From assembly GCF_000482785.1 (NCBI RefSeq), contig NZ_AXWS01000007.1:372001-436000 (forward strand): a DNA stretch of 64,000 nt. Reading direction: 5' to 3'. The translations under genes and the position numbers were made by a program. This DNA is from Derxia gummosa DSM 723. GTDB taxonomy: Bacteria > Pseudomonadota > Gammaproteobacteria > Burkholderiales > Burkholderiaceae_E. This document shows, one piece after another, positions 1 to 12,679 of this stretch (position 1 is the first letter of the stretch; every line of letters starts with the position of its first letter). The notes beneath the pieces were generated by a model. The model was not told the origin of the DNA. It ran no database searches and saw only the letters and a program-made list of their open reading frames with translations.

Positions 1-1101
1 ACCGTGCAGGTGGCGATGACCGGCTCCGCCACCCGCTTCATCACGCCACTCACCATGCAGGCGCTGTCGGGCCGGCCGGTCGCGCTGTCGCAATGGGACA
101 GCGGCGAGCCCAACGGGATGCCGCACATCAACCTCACGCGCGCGGCCGACGCGATCGTCATCGCGCCCTGCTCGGCCGACTTCATCGGCAAGCTGGCGCA
201 CGGCCTTGCCGACGACCTGCTCGCCACGCTGTGCATCGGCCGCCCCTCGCGCGTGAAGCTGCTGGTCGCGCCGGCCATGAACGTCGAGATGTGGCAGCAG
301 GCGCCGGTGCAGCGCAACGTCGCCCAGCTGCGCGCCGACGGCGTGATCGTGCTCGGCCCCGCCGAGGGCGAGCAGGCCTGCGGCGAGATCGGCGCCGGCC
401 GCATGCTCGAACCCCAACAGATCGTCGAGGGCATCGTCGCGGCCTTCCAGCCCCAGGTGCTCGCCGGCCGGCGCGTGCTGCTCACCGCCGGCCCCACCTA
501 CGAACCCATCGACCCGGTACGCGGCATCACCAACCTGTCGTCCGGAAAGATGGGCTACGCGATCGCCCGCGCCGCGCGCGAGGCCGGCGCCGAGGTCACG
601 CTCGTCTCCGGCCCGACGGCGCTGGCCTGCCCCACCGGCGTCGCGCGCATCGACGTGCGCAGCGCCACCCAGATGCTCGACGCGGTGATGGCACGCGTCG
701 ATGCGAGCGACGTCTTCATCGGCGTCGCGGCCGTGGCCGACTGGCGCGTCGTCTCCGCGGCGAAAGGAAAGCTAAAGAAAGAGGACGGTCTGCCGAAACT
801 CGATCTGGAGCCGAACCCGGACATCCTCGCCACCGTCGCCAGGCACGCGCAGTCATCGGGCCACAAACCCTATTGCGTGGGCTTTGCCGCCGAGAGCGAC
901 AACCTCGACGCCCACGCCGAAGCCAAACGCCTGCGAAAGGGGGTTCCGCTTCTCGCGGGCAACCTCGGGCCGCAGACCTTTGGACAAGACGACAACGAAC
1001 TGGCGCTCTACGACGACCGGGGCATCACCCGGCTGCCGCGCGCCGACAAGCTCATGCTCGCGCGCCTCCTCATCCGCGCGATCGCCGAACGACTCCAATG
1101 A
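1..1101 (+). CDS. coaBC: Bifunctional phosphopantothenoylcysteine decarboxylase / phosphopantothenate-cysteine ligase (5' truncated by window)
   Basis: This enzyme makes 4'-phosphopantetheine for coenzyme A: CoaB joins cysteine to phosphopantothenate and CoaC decarboxylates the product with FMN. The frame is open at base 1 and the FMN-binding start of CoaC is missing, so the gene begins upstream of the window. Visible CoaC landmarks are the PHINLTR segment with the catalytic His, the PAMNVEMW motif, and the [13 protein letters not shown] clamp with its substrate Cys. CoaB follows, with the [22 protein letters not shown] nucleotide-binding segment and the lysine-rich GKLKKEDG stretch. The stop overlaps the dut start as ATGA, so the two are translationally coupled. 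Identity is very secure. Confidence 0.97.
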   Translation, partial: TVQVAMTGSATRFITPLTMQALSGRPVALSQWDSGEPNGMPHINLTRAADAIVIAPCSADFIGKLAHGLADDLLATLCIGRPSRVKLLVAPAMNVEMWQQAPVQRNVAQLRADGVIVLGPAEGEQACGEIGAGRMLEPQQIVEGIVAAFQPQVLAGRRVLLTAGPTYEPIDPVRGITNLSSGKMGYAIARAAREAGAEVTLVSGPTALACPTGVARIDVRSATQMLDAVMARVDASDVFIGVAAVADWRVVSAAKGKLKKEDGLPKLDLEPNPDILATVARHAQSSGHKPYCVGFAAESDNLDAHAEAKRLRKGVPLLAGNLGPQTFGQDDNELALYDDRGITRLPRADKLMLARLLIRAIAERLQ

Positions 1102-1547
1102 AGAAACTCCAGGTCAAGATCCTCGACGAGCGCATGCGCTCGCAACTCCCCGCCTACGCGACCGTCGGTTCGGCCGGCCTCGACCTGCGCGCCTGCATCG
1201 AGGCGCCGATCGTGCTCGCGCCCGGCGACACCACGCTCATCCCGACCGGCCTCGCCATCCATGTGGCCGATCCGGCCTATGCGGCGCTGATCCTTCCGCG
1301 CTCGGGTCTCGGCCACAAGCACGGCATCGTGCTGGGCAACCTCGTCGGCCTCATCGACAGCGACTACCAGGGCCAGCTCATGGTCAGCACCTGGAACCGC
1401 GGCAAGACCGAATTCACGATCGCGCCGATGGAGCGGCTGGCCCAGCTCGTCGTCGTGCCGGTCATGCAGGTCGAACTGGAAGTGGTGGACGAGTTCGGTT
1501 CGTCCGATCGCGGCGAGGGTGGCTTCGGGAGCACCGGCCGGCACTGA
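1098..1547 (+). CDS. dut: dUTP diphosphatase
   Basis: Hydrolyses dUTP to dUMP and pyrophosphate, which keeps uracil out of DNA and supplies the thymidylate precursor. The 149-residue product has the normal size of trimeric dUTPases. All family motifs are present: AGLDLRA near the N-terminus, [15 protein letters not shown] with the phosphate-contacting Ser, the [11 protein letters not shown] segment with the catalytic Asp, and a C-terminal [10 protein letters not shown] arm that closes over the site. The start is fixed by the four-base overlap with coaBC, a linkage common in proteobacteria. Nothing is unusual. Confidence 0.97.
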   Translation: MKKLQVKILDERMRSQLPAYATVGSAGLDLRACIEAPIVLAPGDTTLIPTGLAIHVADPAYAALILPRSGLGHKHGIVLGNLVGLIDSDYQGQLMVSTWNRGKTEFTIAPMERLAQLVVVPVMQVELEVVDEFGSSDRGEGGFGSTGRH

Positions 1548-1710
1548 GCGGCCCTGATTCCCGCCTGGCGGCAGCCCCGTTCAGCCAGCGGCACCGCGCT
1601 GCCCCGCCCGTCGGGTCGCCACGTCCGTGGTCTGACCCAGAGCAAATCCACATCATCCGGACCGGTGACGGGAGCGTGCCGGCGCGCATCTTCATCACGG
1701 AGGTGTGCGC

Positions 1711-2922
1711 ATGAATCCCAAACCGGTTCACCCGAGTGCCCTTGTCATCACCGAACCGCTGTCGCATCAGCTCGCGCTGATGCGGGCGCTGGCCGCGATG
1801 GTGGTCGTCGTCCATCACGCAGGGCTGATGCTGTTCGGCCCGCTCGATCTCGCGTCGATGTCGGGGCTGAACGCCTGGTACGAGAAGCTGCTGTGGCTTA
1901 CCGCGATCGCCGGCCAGGGCGGCGTGATGCTGTTCTTCGTGCTGAGCGGCTACCTGGTCGGCGGGCCGACGGCGGTGTTCATCGCGCGCGGCCAATTCCG
2001 CTGGGGCGACTACTTTGCGTCCCGCGCGAGCCGCATCCTGCCGGTGGCCTGGGCGTCGGTCGTGCTGTCGCTGGTCGTGGCCGGCATCATCACTGCCGCC
2101 GGTCTGCCCGATCCGGTCGCGGCGCGGGAGGATTTCTTCTGGGGCATGCGCCTGGAGGAAACCTTCGATCCGCTGCGCATCCTCGCGGCGCTCACGCTCA
2201 CGCATTCGCTGTTCACCGAGCTGCTGCCGACCAACACCTCGCTTTGGACCCTGGCCAACGAGTGGTGGTACTACCTCTGCTTCCCGTGCATTGCGCTGGC
2301 GATCACCCAGCGGCGGCTGCGCTGGGCACTGCTCGCCCTGCTGATGCTGGGCCTCATGTACAAGAGCCGGCAGCACATCGGCTTCATCCATCGCTTTGTC
2401 GTGTGGATGGGCGGCGTGGCGATCTATCTGGTCACGCTCAGGCTGCGCTCGATGGACCGTGCGGCGGCGCGGCGGCTCGTGCTGTCGCTGCTGGGCGCGA
2501 TGGCGATTGCGCTGGTGATCGTGCAATTCACCACTCAGGGCTTCCGGCGCGGCGATTACTCGGTGGGTCTGCTGACGATGGCCTGGCTGCTCGGCGCGAG
2601 CGGCATCCGCTGGAAACTGCCCGACCTGCTGCGCGTGCCGGCCTTCCTGATTGGCGCGGTCAGCTACTCGATCTACTGCTTCCACATGCCGGTGATGCTG
2701 CTGGTGATCGCCCTAGCGGGCTGGGGCGAGCATTTCTTCACCTTTGATGGCGCCGGCCTGCTTGCCTTCGCAACGGTGCTCGGCATTTCGCTGCTCGCCT
2801 CGATCGGCGGCTGGTGGCTCACGGAGCGTCACACCTCACGGGTGCGCAAGCTGTTCATGCACCTCATCGACCATCTGCGCCGCAAGCGCGAGCACGACAC
2901 CTCCCATCCCGCGATGAGCTGA
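1711..2922 (+). CDS. Acyltransferase 3 (OafA/NodX type) integral membrane protein
   Basis: A membrane acyltransferase of the acyltransferase-3 family, which usually adds acetyl or other acyl groups to O-antigen, exopolysaccharide or lipid-linked sugars. The 403-residue product is a chain of hydrophobic segments. The N-terminal LRALAAMVVVVHHAG segment carries the conserved R and H of the family. FFVLSGYLVGG, LANEWWYY and SYSIYCFHMP are further family hallmarks. The start at 1711 is preferred over an in-frame GTG at 1705 because ACGGAGG ends about 7 bases upstream. It sits alone between dut and clpA, which are housekeeping genes, so it may be an accessory insertion. The substrate cannot be inferred. 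Confidence 0.88.
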   Translation: MNPKPVHPSALVITEPLSHQLALMRALAAMVVVVHHAGLMLFGPLDLASMSGLNAWYEKLLWLTAIAGQGGVMLFFVLSGYLVGGPTAVFIARGQFRWGDYFASRASRILPVAWASVVLSLVVAGIITAAGLPDPVAAREDFFWGMRLEETFDPLRILAALTLTHSLFTELLPTNTSLWTLANEWWYYLCFPCIALAITQRRLRWALLALLMLGLMYKSRQHIGFIHRFVVWMGGVAIYLVTLRLRSMDRAAARRLVLSLLGAMAIALVIVQFTTQGFRRGDYSVGLLTMAWLLGASGIRWKLPDLLRVPAFLIGAVSYSIYCFHMPVMLLVIALAGWGEHFFTFDGAGLLAFATVLGISLLASIGGWWLTERHTSRVRKLFMHLIDHLRRKREHDTSHPAMS

Positions 2923-2955
2923 GACAGCTTGGCGCCGAAAAAATGGCGCCAGAAC

Positions 2956-2995
2956 GACAAGGGCCGGTTCCGCTTTCACGGAACCGGCCCTTGTC
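2956..2995. terminator. Stem-loop terminator between convergent genes
   Basis: A perfect 17-bp inverted repeat, GACAAGGGCCGGTTCCG and its complement, is separated by a 6-base loop. It lies between the ends of the acyltransferase gene (plus) and clpA (minus). The flanking T-run is weak on both sides, so it may act by its strong stem for both transcripts. Confidence 0.75.
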
Positions 2996-3035
2996 ATTTC
3001 CGCACACGGCCCGCAAGGGCCATGCGCATTCAGCC

Positions 3036-5347
<2,312 letters not shown>

Positions 5348-5351
<4 letters not shown>

Positions 5352-5656
5352 GCTTCCTCCATCACGCACTGCAGCGGATGTTGATGCTGCCGTGCAAACT
5401 CAAGTACCTGCTCGACCTTGGTTGCTGCCACATCCCGGGGGTACACGCCACAAACGCCGCGCCCTTCGCGATGAACGTTCAGCATGACTTGCGTAGCCTT
5501 CTCGCGCCCCATGCCAAAAAATGTTTGCAACACTGCAACGACAAACTCCATCGGCGTGTAGTCGTCGTTCAGCAATAGCACTTGGTACAGCGGGGGCGGC
5601 TTGAGCTTTTGCTCTTGCTGCTCCAAGACGGTGCTTTCGTCGTGCTTCGTACTCAT
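5348..5656 (-). CDS. clpS: ATP-dependent Clp protease adaptor ClpS
   Basis: A small adaptor that binds N-degron substrates and hands them to ClpA. The 102-residue product has a flexible N-terminal tail (about 30 residues) and then the conserved core: [14 protein letters not shown], whose acidic pair binds the substrate alpha-amino group, and the [10 protein letters not shown] segment. The start MSTKHDES at 5656 is preferred over an upstream in-frame codon because the extra 37 residues resemble no ClpS. It is the first gene of the clpS-clpA operon and is divergent from cspA. Confidence 0.95.
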
Positions 5657-5670
5657 GAGCCCTATTTCTG

Positions 5671-5701
5671 CGTATATGGGTCTGAGGCGTAATTTACACA
5701 A
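5671..5701 (-). promoter_or_regulatory. Weak candidate clpS promoter
   Basis: On the minus strand a TTGTGT element is followed by overlapping CATATA/TATACG at 17-19 bases spacing, about 15 bases before the clpS start. The match is weak. Confidence 0.3.
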
Positions 5702-5906
5702 GTGCTGGCCAGTGAACGCGCTTCGGAAAGTCCGCCACCCAACGGCGCCCCAAACTACATTCGACACAAACCCTACACACGATCATCTACCAGCAAGAAG
5801 CACGCCTTCCGGCTAAATCACCCGATCGCAAGCGACTGACGGATGGAAGCGAGTTGCGAGTCACCGGACTAAATGTGTCTGTCTGCATCTTCCCGAAACC
5901 AATTGC

Positions 5907-5935
5907 TTGACATCGCCCGAGAAGCGCCAAAGAAT
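5907..5935 (+). promoter_or_regulatory. Candidate sigma-70 promoter of cspA
   Basis: TTGACA at 5907-5912, a 17-base spacer, and AAGAAT at 5930-5935. Transcription from here would give a leader of roughly 200 nt before the cspA start, the arrangement known for cold-shock genes whose leader RNA refolds with temperature. Confidence 0.5.
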
Positions 5936-6140
5936 CGTTGATGTGTTTGGATTCAAGTTGTCAAGCGATCAGTTCGCTTGGGGTGCGCCAACGGCGTGAT
6001 CCTGGGCAAGCGGGTGTTGTGCGGCCTTGATGAAAAATCACGGTTGGGGGATGCGGATCGACCGTGACGACTTTTGACAGCCCTAGGGGCCGCCGAGACC
6101 GCCTCCCTCTGTTTGTTATTCATCAAGGACGCTTCTCGAC

Positions 6141-6347
6141 ATGGCAACCGGCACTGTCAAATGGTTCAATGACTCCAAGGGTTACGGCTTCATCACTCCC
6201 GATGATGGCGGTGAGGACCTATTCGCGCATTTCTCCGCCATTCAGATGAACGGCTTCAAGACCCTCAAGGAAGGTCAGAAGGTTGTTTTCGATGTCGTGC
6301 AAGGTCCGAAGGGCAAGCAGGCATCGAATATCCAGAATGGCGGTTGA
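6141..6347 (+). CDS. cspA: Cold shock protein, CspA family
   Basis: A 68-residue single-domain RNA/DNA chaperone of the cold-shock family. The two nucleic-acid-binding motifs are KGYGFI (RNP1) and LFAHFS (RNP2), and the N-terminus [11 protein letters not shown] is typical. AAGGA about 12 bases upstream serves as ribosome binding site. The gene is monocistronic, with a long leader and a strong terminator just downstream. The position between clpS-clpA and icd is conserved in Burkholderiales. Whether it is cold-induced or constitutive cannot be read from the protein; the symbol is by family. Confidence 0.93.
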   Translation: MATGTVKWFNDSKGYGFITPDDGGEDLFAHFSAIQMNGFKTLKEGQKVVFDVVQGPKGKQASNIQNGG

Positions 6348-6364
6348 GTCGATAACCGACCAAG

Positions 6365-6412
6365 ATCACCAAAAAGAAAAGCCCGCAATTGCGGGCTTTT
6401 CTTTTTGGTGAT
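6365..6412 (+). terminator. Rho-independent terminator of cspA (48-bp palindrome)
   Basis: A nearly perfect 48-base palindrome is centred on GCCCGCAATTGCGGGC. The right arm contains TTTTCTTTTT and the left arm the complementary A-rich run, so it can terminate in both directions. Confidence 0.88.
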
Positions 6413-6439
6413 GCCGGAATTCTTTTTGGAATTCCGGCA
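6412..6439 (-). terminator. Second hairpin, candidate icd terminator
   Basis: An inverted repeat with 11-base arms (TGCCGGAATTC and its complement) surrounds a TTTTTG loop. It abuts the cspA palindrome and lies 10 bases beyond the icd stop. On the minus strand it is followed by the T-containing arm of the neighbouring palindrome. Confidence 0.55.
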
Positions 6440-6449
6440 CACATGCAAA

Positions 6450-7721
<1,272 letters not shown>

Positions 7722-7853
7722 TTTGCGACTGAGCGGCCTATGGCCGCTTGGTTAAGAAACGGGGATCTCCTGAACCCGCATTTCACGATATGAATGTGCG
7801 AGTGCACATCATGAAGCGCCCGCCCAAGTGCGGCGGATTATGCCTGATACCGC

Positions 7854-8453
7854 ATGCCTACTCTTGCGTTGAACAAGCCTTTCGGGGTGGTCTGCCAGTT
7901 CAGTTCTCACGATGTGCATCCGGGCCTCTCGTCGTGCATCGCGACACCCGACGTATATCCCGCAGGCCGTCTTGACACCGATTCGGAAGGCCTTTTGCTA
8001 CTGACCGACGATGGTGCCCTCCAGGCCCGGATCGCTGATCCGCGTCACAAATTGCCAAAGACTTACTGGGCTCAGGTTGAGGGCATTCCCGACGCTGTAG
8101 CGCTGGAACATCTCAAGCGTGGCGTGCAGCTTCGCGATTTCAGGACTCGCCCCTGCCAGGTGCGGATGATCCCAACACCCGACCTCTGGGAGCGCACCCC
8201 ACCGGTGCGTTCTCGGCAACACATCCCCACCAGCTGGCTGGCCCTCACCATCACGGAGGGCAAGAACCGTCAGGTCCGACGCATGACAGCCGCCGTCGGC
8301 TTTCCGACATTGCGGCTGGTACGCGTGGCGATCGGCCCACTCGATCTTTTCGAGCTGGGGCTTGCGCCCGGCGAGCACTGCGAAATCAGCCCAGCCCGTC
8401 TGGGCTTGCCGTCCCAGCACGGAGCAAGCCGGCCGCAGGCTAGGCGTTTCTAG
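7854..8453 (+). CDS. rluE: Ribosomal large-subunit pseudouridine synthase, RluE-like
   Basis: A 199-residue pseudouridine synthase of the RsuA/RluB/E/F family, which isomerises a uridine in 23S rRNA (U2457 for E. coli RluE). It lacks the N-terminal S4 domain, as RluE does, and starts directly with LALNKPFGVVCQFS. The catalytic Asp is in GRLDTDSEGLLLLT, and EGKNRQVRRMTAAVG is the second family motif. It is divergent from icd, with about 130 bases between. The C-terminal tail after residue 185 is poorly conserved. Family assignment is secure; the exact target uridine is inference. Confidence 0.88.
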   Translation: MPTLALNKPFGVVCQFSSHDVHPGLSSCIATPDVYPAGRLDTDSEGLLLLTDDGALQARIADPRHKLPKTYWAQVEGIPDAVALEHLKRGVQLRDFRTRPCQVRMIPTPDLWERTPPVRSRQHIPTSWLALTITEGKNRQVRRMTAAVGFPTLRLVRVAIGPLDLFELGLAPGEHCEISPARLGLPSQHGASRPQARRF

Positions 8454-8484
8454 AATGACTGCCCTCATTACAACGGAGTAGCAG

Positions 8485-8949
8485 ATGCAGAAGCAGTCGA
8501 GCGCCCGGACCGCGAGGTTCGCGCGTCGGGTCATGGGCGCGGTAGCGCTCGCCTGGTCGGTCGGGGTGTCGGCGCAGCAAGCGATGCCGGTGACGGAACT
8601 GTCGAGCGGCATCCATCTCATCCGCGCCGAAGTGGCGGCGACACCGGCCGATCGCCAGCGTGGGCTGATGTTCCGAGAGGCGATGGGGCCTGGAGCCGGC
8701 ATGCTGTTCGTGTTCGACGCGCCATCGCAGCAATGCATGTGGATGCGCAATACGCTGATCCCGCTCGCGGTCGCCTTCATCGACGACGACGGCAGGATCG
8801 TGAACGTCGAAGAAATGGCGCCTCAGACCGACGCCACACATTGTTCAGCGCAGCCGGTGCGCTATGCGCTGGAGATGAACGCGGGCTGGTTCACGAAGCG
8901 CGGCATCAGGCCGGGCGCGGTGATCGACGGAATCGCACGCAAGCGCTGA
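8485..8949 (+). CDS. DUF192 family exported protein
   Basis: A 154-residue protein with an N-terminal signal peptide (hydrophobic stretch VMGAVALAWSVGVSA ending before QQAMP) and one DUF192 domain. Typical features are the RQRGLMFREAM segment, the FVFDAPSQQCMWMRNTLIPL core and the C-terminal VIDGI strand. Function is unknown; the domain is widespread in bacteria. A TAGAAT hexamer overlaps the rluE stop at 8451-8456, and GGAG precedes the start, so it may have its own promoter. It faces sodB convergently. Confidence 0.88.
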   Translation: MQKQSSARTARFARRVMGAVALAWSVGVSAQQAMPVTELSSGIHLIRAEVAATPADRQRGLMFREAMGPGAGMLFVFDAPSQQCMWMRNTLIPLAVAFIDDDGRIVNVEEMAPQTDATHCSAQPVRYALEMNAGWFTKRGIRPGAVIDGIARKR

Positions 8950-9046
8950 TGCAAAAGCCTCGACAACGGCATTCCGCTTCGCCGACGAGCACAACCCGGA
9001 TCGGCCCGCCTGCGCACGGCGCCCGGTCGCCAACCACGATCGACCA

Positions 9047-9091
9047 GTAAAAACGAAGGGCGCGCACGCAGACACCTGCGATGCGCGCCCC
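9047..9091 (-). terminator. Terminator of sodB
   Basis: On the minus strand a GC-rich stem pairs GGGCGCGC(AT)CGCAG with CTGCG(T)GCGCGCCC and is followed by a CTTCGTTTTTACT run. It lies about 40 bases beyond the sodB stop. Confidence 0.7.
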
Positions 9092-9131
9092 ACCGGCGGC
9101 CACGCGGCCGCCGGGATGCCAGAACCGGCGA

Positions 9132-9713
9132 TCAGCCGAAGTTCTTGGCAGCGAATTCCCAGTTCGCGAACTTGGTCAGGAAGTCCTCGACGAACTTCGG
9201 ACGCGCGTTGCGGTAGTTGATGTAGTAGGCGTGTTCCCAGACGTCGATCGTCAGCAGCGGAATGTCGGTGCCGGTGATCGGCGTGCCGGCGTTGCTGGTG
9301 TTGACGATGTCGAGCGAACCGTCGGCCTTCTTGACCAGCCAGGTCCAGCCCGAACCGAAGTTGCCAACGGCGCTCTTCGTGAAGGCTTCCTTGAAGGCGT
9401 CGAACGAACCCCACTTGGCATCGATCGCGGCGGCCAGCGCGCCGCTCGGGGCGGTCGCGGTGGGCGACAGGCTGTTCCAGAAGAAGGTGTGGTTCCAGAT
9501 CTGGGCCGCGTTGTTGAACACGCCACCGGCCGGCGCCTTCTTGATGATGGCTTCGAGGTCGAGGCCTTCGTATTCGGTGCCCGGAACGAGGTTGTTCAGG
9601 TTGGTGACGTAGGCCTGATGGTGCTTGCCGTAGTGGAACTCGAAGGCTTCCTTCGTGATGGTCGGCTCGAAGGCGGTCTGTTCGTAGGGCAGCGGCGGGA
9701 GGGTGAATGCCAT
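9132..9713 (-). CDS. sodB: Superoxide dismutase (Fe type)
   Basis: Dismutates superoxide to peroxide and oxygen in the cytoplasm. The 193-residue product starts [17 protein letters not shown], the normal start of SodB; the longer open frame upstream is not coding. Metal ligands are the His in [10 protein letters not shown], the His in [12 protein letters not shown], and the Asp and His of [13 protein letters not shown]. The sequence around the last two and the GSGWTWLV segment favour iron over manganese. It is monocistronic with its own terminator, and 151 bases separate its start from the xseA stop. Confidence 0.95.
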   Translation of the reverse strand: MAFTLPPLPYEQTAFEPTITKEAFEFHYGKHHQAYVTNLNNLVPGTEYEGLDLEAIIKKAPAGGVFNNAAQIWNHTFFWNSLSPTATAPSGALAAAIDAKWGSFDAFKEAFTKSAVGNFGSGWTWLVKKADGSLDIVNTSNAGTPITGTDIPLLTIDVWEHAYYINYRNARPKFVEDFLTKFANWEFAAKNFG

Positions 9714-9864
9714 GGATGTCTTCCTTGTGCGGTGGTTGCGTGTACGTCCGATGGTGTCGGTCGCGGTCGGGTCAGCCCATGCTGCGGTCATTTCCGATCG
9801 AACCAGCGTTTTCGATTGTATCCCCCAGACCGGCGCGGTTTTGATGCAAGTCAATCGTTCGTGG

Positions 9865-11232
9865 TCACTTGGGTATGCGCTCGACCCGCTTGACGTCGGC
9901 CTCGGCGCGTCCGTCGGCGAACTCGATGCGCAGCGCGTCACCCGGTGACAGCGCCGCAGACGAACTGACCACCCCACCATCCTCGCGGTTCACGATCGCG
10001 TAGCCGCGCGCCAGCGTCGCACGCGGTCCAACCGCCTCCAGTACCGCCGCCAGCCGGGCTAGGCGTGCCTCCGCCGTCGTGAACGCGGCCGTACCCGCCG
10101 CCCCGAGCGCCGCTGCCGCGCGCTCGACGCGATGGTCGAGCACATCAAGCGCCGGCCGACAGGTCGACAGCGCCCAGCCCAGATCGCGCAGCAGCCGGCC
10201 CGCGCCCTCGGCGCGCCGTGCCATCGCCGCGCGCCGCCGATGATCGAGCGCCGCTAGCCGCTGCTGGGCCATGTCGAGTCGTTGCGCGGGCGAGACGAGC
10301 CGCGCCGTCAGAGCGTCCACGCGGTACTCGCCCTGCTCGATGCGGCGCTCCAGCCGCCCGGCCAGCGCGTCGCGCGCGGCGACGACGCGCTGCAGCCATT
10401 CATCGCGCGGGCGGGCGGCGGTCTCGGCGGCGGCGGTCGGCGTCGCGGCGCGAATGTCGGCAACGAAATCGGCGATCGTGAAATCGGTCTGGTGACCGAC
10501 GCCAGAGATGACAGGCAGCTCGCTTGCGGCGATCGCGCGCGCCACCGCCTCGTCGTTGAACGACCACAGATCCTCGATGCTGCCGCCGCCCCGGCAGACG
10601 ATCAGCCCGTCGAGACCGTCGCGCTCGCGGCGCCGGTTGGCGAGCGCGATCGCGGCGGCGATCTGCGCGGCGGCCGTCGCGCCCTGCACCTGCGTCGGAT
10701 AGAGCACGAGCGACACCTGCGGCGCCCGGCGGCGGAAGGTGACGACCACATCGCGCAGTGCCGCCGCGTCGGGCGAGGTGACGACGCCGATCCGCCGGAC
10801 GAACTCCGGCCAGGGTCGCTTGCGCTCGGCCGCGAACAGCCCCTCGCGCGCCAACTGGTCACGCAGTCGCATGAAAGCTTCGAGCAGGCCGCCCGCGCCC
10901 GCGCGCCGCATCGAATCGACCACGAGCTGGTAGTCGCCGCGCGCCTCGTACAGCCGCACCTGGGCGCTCAGTTCGACCGCGTCGCCATTGCGCGGCTGGA
11001 AATCGACGAATTGCGCCCGACCGCGGAACATCGCGCAGCGCACCTGGGCCGCGTCATCCTTGAGCGTGAAGTACCAGTGCCCTGAGGCCGCGCGCGTGAG
11101 ATTCGACAGCTCGCCGCGCACCGACAGCAGCGGGAAGCTGCTTTCCAGGCAGCGCGCGACCGCGCGGTTCAGATCGCTGACGCTGAGCGATTCCCGCCCG
11201 CGCGAACCGCTCGCGAATTGATCTCCACTCAT
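9865..11232 (-). CDS. xseA: Exodeoxyribonuclease VII large subunit
   Basis: The catalytic subunit of exonuclease VII, which degrades single-stranded DNA. The 455-residue protein has an N-terminal OB-fold ([18 protein letters not shown], then [10 protein letters not shown], about residues 15-110). The catalytic domain has [30 protein letters not shown] and [17 protein letters not shown]. An arginine-rich coiled-coil region follows, and [10 protein letters not shown] is near the C-terminus. The small subunit xseB is about 22 kb away in the isoprenoid operon, the usual split. It is divergent from exbB across an intergenic region with DnaA-box-like sites. Confidence 0.95.
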   Translation of the reverse strand: MSGDQFASGSRGRESLSVSDLNRAVARCLESSFPLLSVRGELSNLTRAASGHWYFTLKDDAAQVRCAMFRGRAQFVDFQPRNGDAVELSAQVRLYEARGDYQLVVDSMRRAGAGGLLEAFMRLRDQLAREGLFAAERKRPWPEFVRRIGVVTSPDAAALRDVVVTFRRRAPQVSLVLYPTQVQGATAAAQIAAAIALANRRRERDGLDGLIVCRGGGSIEDLWSFNDEAVARAIAASELPVISGVGHQTDFTIADFVADIRAATPTAAAETAARPRDEWLQRVVAARDALAGRLERRIEQGEYRVDALTARLVSPAQRLDMAQQRLAALDHRRRAAMARRAEGAGRLLRDLGWALSTCRPALDVLDHRVERAAAALGAAGTAAFTTAEARLARLAAVLEAVGPRATLARGYAIVNREDGGVVSSSAALSPGDALRIEFADGRAEADVKRVERIPK

Positions 11233-11562
11233 CAGCGCGCCTTGACAAGTCTCGAAACCCCTCGGACTTGCTTGGGAATGTCCACAGAAACCGCTGGGCG
11301 ATCAGCACCGGAAACTGGCGCGCACCCGTCATCGACATGCATGCAGGCCATTGAATTCAATCGGGTTTTCATTGAGCAAGCGCCAACAGTCGATGCACCA
11401 CACCAGTCCATGCGCCCGGGCTGCTGCCGGGGCCAGCGGGTTTCCACAAAGTTATCCACACACGCATGTTCCGCGTCATCCGGAACGACAGGTCGGCGAC
11501 GTTAGAATCGGCGCCCGCTTCAACCTGCATCCGACAACCCTCTTCCGCGCCCGGAGTTCCGT
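11233..11562. other. Divergent xseA / exbB intergenic region (330 bp)
   Basis: No gene is supported. It contains a perfect DnaA box with a second close match, and a TAGAAT hexamer at 11503-11508 that could be the -10 element of the exbB operon, though no good -35 is seen. The region is AT-richer than the coding flanks. Confidence 0.6.
11440..11460 (+). promoter_or_regulatory. Pair of DnaA-box-like sites
   Basis: TTATCCACA at 11452-11460 matches the strict DnaA box. GTTTCCACA at 11440-11448 differs from TTWTNCACA at the first base only. The two are 12 bases apart in the same orientation. A weaker ATGTCCACA lies at 11278-11286. Confidence 0.55.
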
Positions 11563-12177
11563 TTGCTTTCCATCCTGCTCGCGGCTGGCTGGCCGATCTG
11601 GCCCCTGCTGATTGCCTCGATCGTCGCCCTGGCACTGATCATCGAACGGGTCCGCAGCCTGCGGCGCGGCGCCATCGTGCCGTCCACGCTCCTGCCCGAA
11701 GTGCTCACCCTGGTCCGCAAGGGGCCGGTTCCGGCCGAGGTGGCCAACAAGCTCGAAGCCAATTCGCCGCTGGGCCGCGTGCTCGCCGCCGCGGTGCGCA
11801 ACGTGAACGCACCGCGCGACGTCATGAAGGAAGCGATCGAGGAAACCGGCGCCGCCGTCGCGCATGACCTCGAAAAGTATCTCACCACGATCGGCACGAT
11901 CGCCTCGGCCGCGCCGCTCATGGGGCTCTTCGGCACCGTGGTCGGGATGATCGAGATCTTCGGCTCCCAGGGCGGCGCGGCGGGCTCGGCCAATCCGGCG
12001 CAGCTCGCCAGCGGCATCTCGATCGCGCTCTACAACACCGGCTTCGGCCTCGCGATCGCGATCCCGACGCTCATCTTCTATCGCCACTTCCGCCGCCTCA
12101 TCGACAGCTACATCAGCGAGATGCAGATCCAGGCCGTGCGCCTGGTCGATGTGGTGCACGGCAGCCGCCAGGGCTGA
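11563..12177 (+). CDS. exbB: MotA/TolQ/ExbB proton channel family protein
   Basis: An inner-membrane component of an energy-transducing proton channel. The 204-residue protein has a first membrane helix at residues 10-28, a cytoplasmic loop, and two further helices (TIASAAPLMGLFGTVVGM and GFGLAIAIPTLIFY) that form the family's signature. It starts with TTG: GGAG lies 6 bases upstream and no ATG or GTG fits. It leads an operon with the ExbD-like gene 6 bases downstream and then lpxK, ycaR and kdsB. In this setting it probably powers outer-membrane transport or envelope maintenance; no tonB is nearby. ExbB versus TolQ cannot be settled without a tree. Confidence 0.85.
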   Translation: MLSILLAAGWPIWPLLIASIVALALIIERVRSLRRGAIVPSTLLPEVLTLVRKGPVPAEVANKLEANSPLGRVLAAAVRNVNAPRDVMKEAIEETGAAVAHDLEKYLTTIGTIASAAPLMGLFGTVVGMIEIFGSQGGAAGSANPAQLASGISIALYNTGFGLAIAIPTLIFYRHFRRLIDSYISEMQIQAVRLVDVVHGSRQG

Positions 12178-12183
12178 GCACGC

Positions 12184-12621
12184 ATGGCCGCGATGAACTT
12201 CCGCCGCAAGCGCGGCACCGAGGAGCCGGAGATCAACCTGATCCCGTTCATCGACGTGCTGCTGGTCATCCTCATCTTCCTGATGGTGACGACCACCTAC
12301 TCGCGCTTCGCCGAACTGCAGATCACCCTGCCGACCGCCGACGCCGAGAAGGCCGTCGAGCGGCCGCGCCAGATCCACGTGGGCGTCACGCCCGACGGTC
12401 ATTACGCGATCGACCGCACCGCCGTGCGCACCCAGGACCCGGACGCGCTCGCGGCCGAGATCAAGCGCGCGGCCGGCGACAACGCCGATCCGGTCATCGT
12501 GGTCGATGCCGACGCGGCGTCAAGCCACCAGTCGGTCATCAACGTGCTGGAAGCGGCGCGCATCGCCGGCTTCTCGCGGCTGACCTTCGCCACGCAATCC
12601 ACGGCGCCCGCGCGGCGCTGA
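12184..12621 (+). CDS. exbD: ExbD/TolR family biopolymer transport protein
   Basis: The partner of the upstream ExbB-like channel. The 145-residue protein has a short basic cytoplasmic N-terminus, one membrane helix beginning INLIPFIDVLLVILIFLMV, whose Asp is the proton-carrying residue, and a periplasmic domain with a typical VIVVDADAASSHQSVINVL segment. The spacing to exbB is 6 bases. The pair followed by lpxK is a conserved arrangement in Burkholderiales. Confidence 0.88.
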   Translation: MAAMNFRRKRGTEEPEINLIPFIDVLLVILIFLMVTTTYSRFAELQITLPTADAEKAVERPRQIHVGVTPDGHYAIDRTAVRTQDPDALAAEIKRAAGDNADPVIVVDADAASSHQSVINVLEAARIAGFSRLTFATQSTAPARR

Positions 12622-12679
12622 TCCCTCCGGCGCGTGGCGGCATCCCCGCCGCCCGCGCCCGTCCCGCCCCCCTCCCCCG

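Larger units (their letters stand above)
5657..6140. other. Divergent regulatory region clpS / cspA (484 bp)
   Basis: No coding sequence is convincing here. The region is less GC-rich than its surroundings. It holds the clpS promoter on the left and, on the right, a candidate cspA promoter followed by an unusually long untranslated leader. Confidence 0.7.

Noticed and set aside
9132-9980. A longer SodB precursor with an N-terminal extension
   Set aside because: The extra 89 residues are not a signal peptide and overlap the end of xse[11 protein letters not shown] is the standard SodB start.
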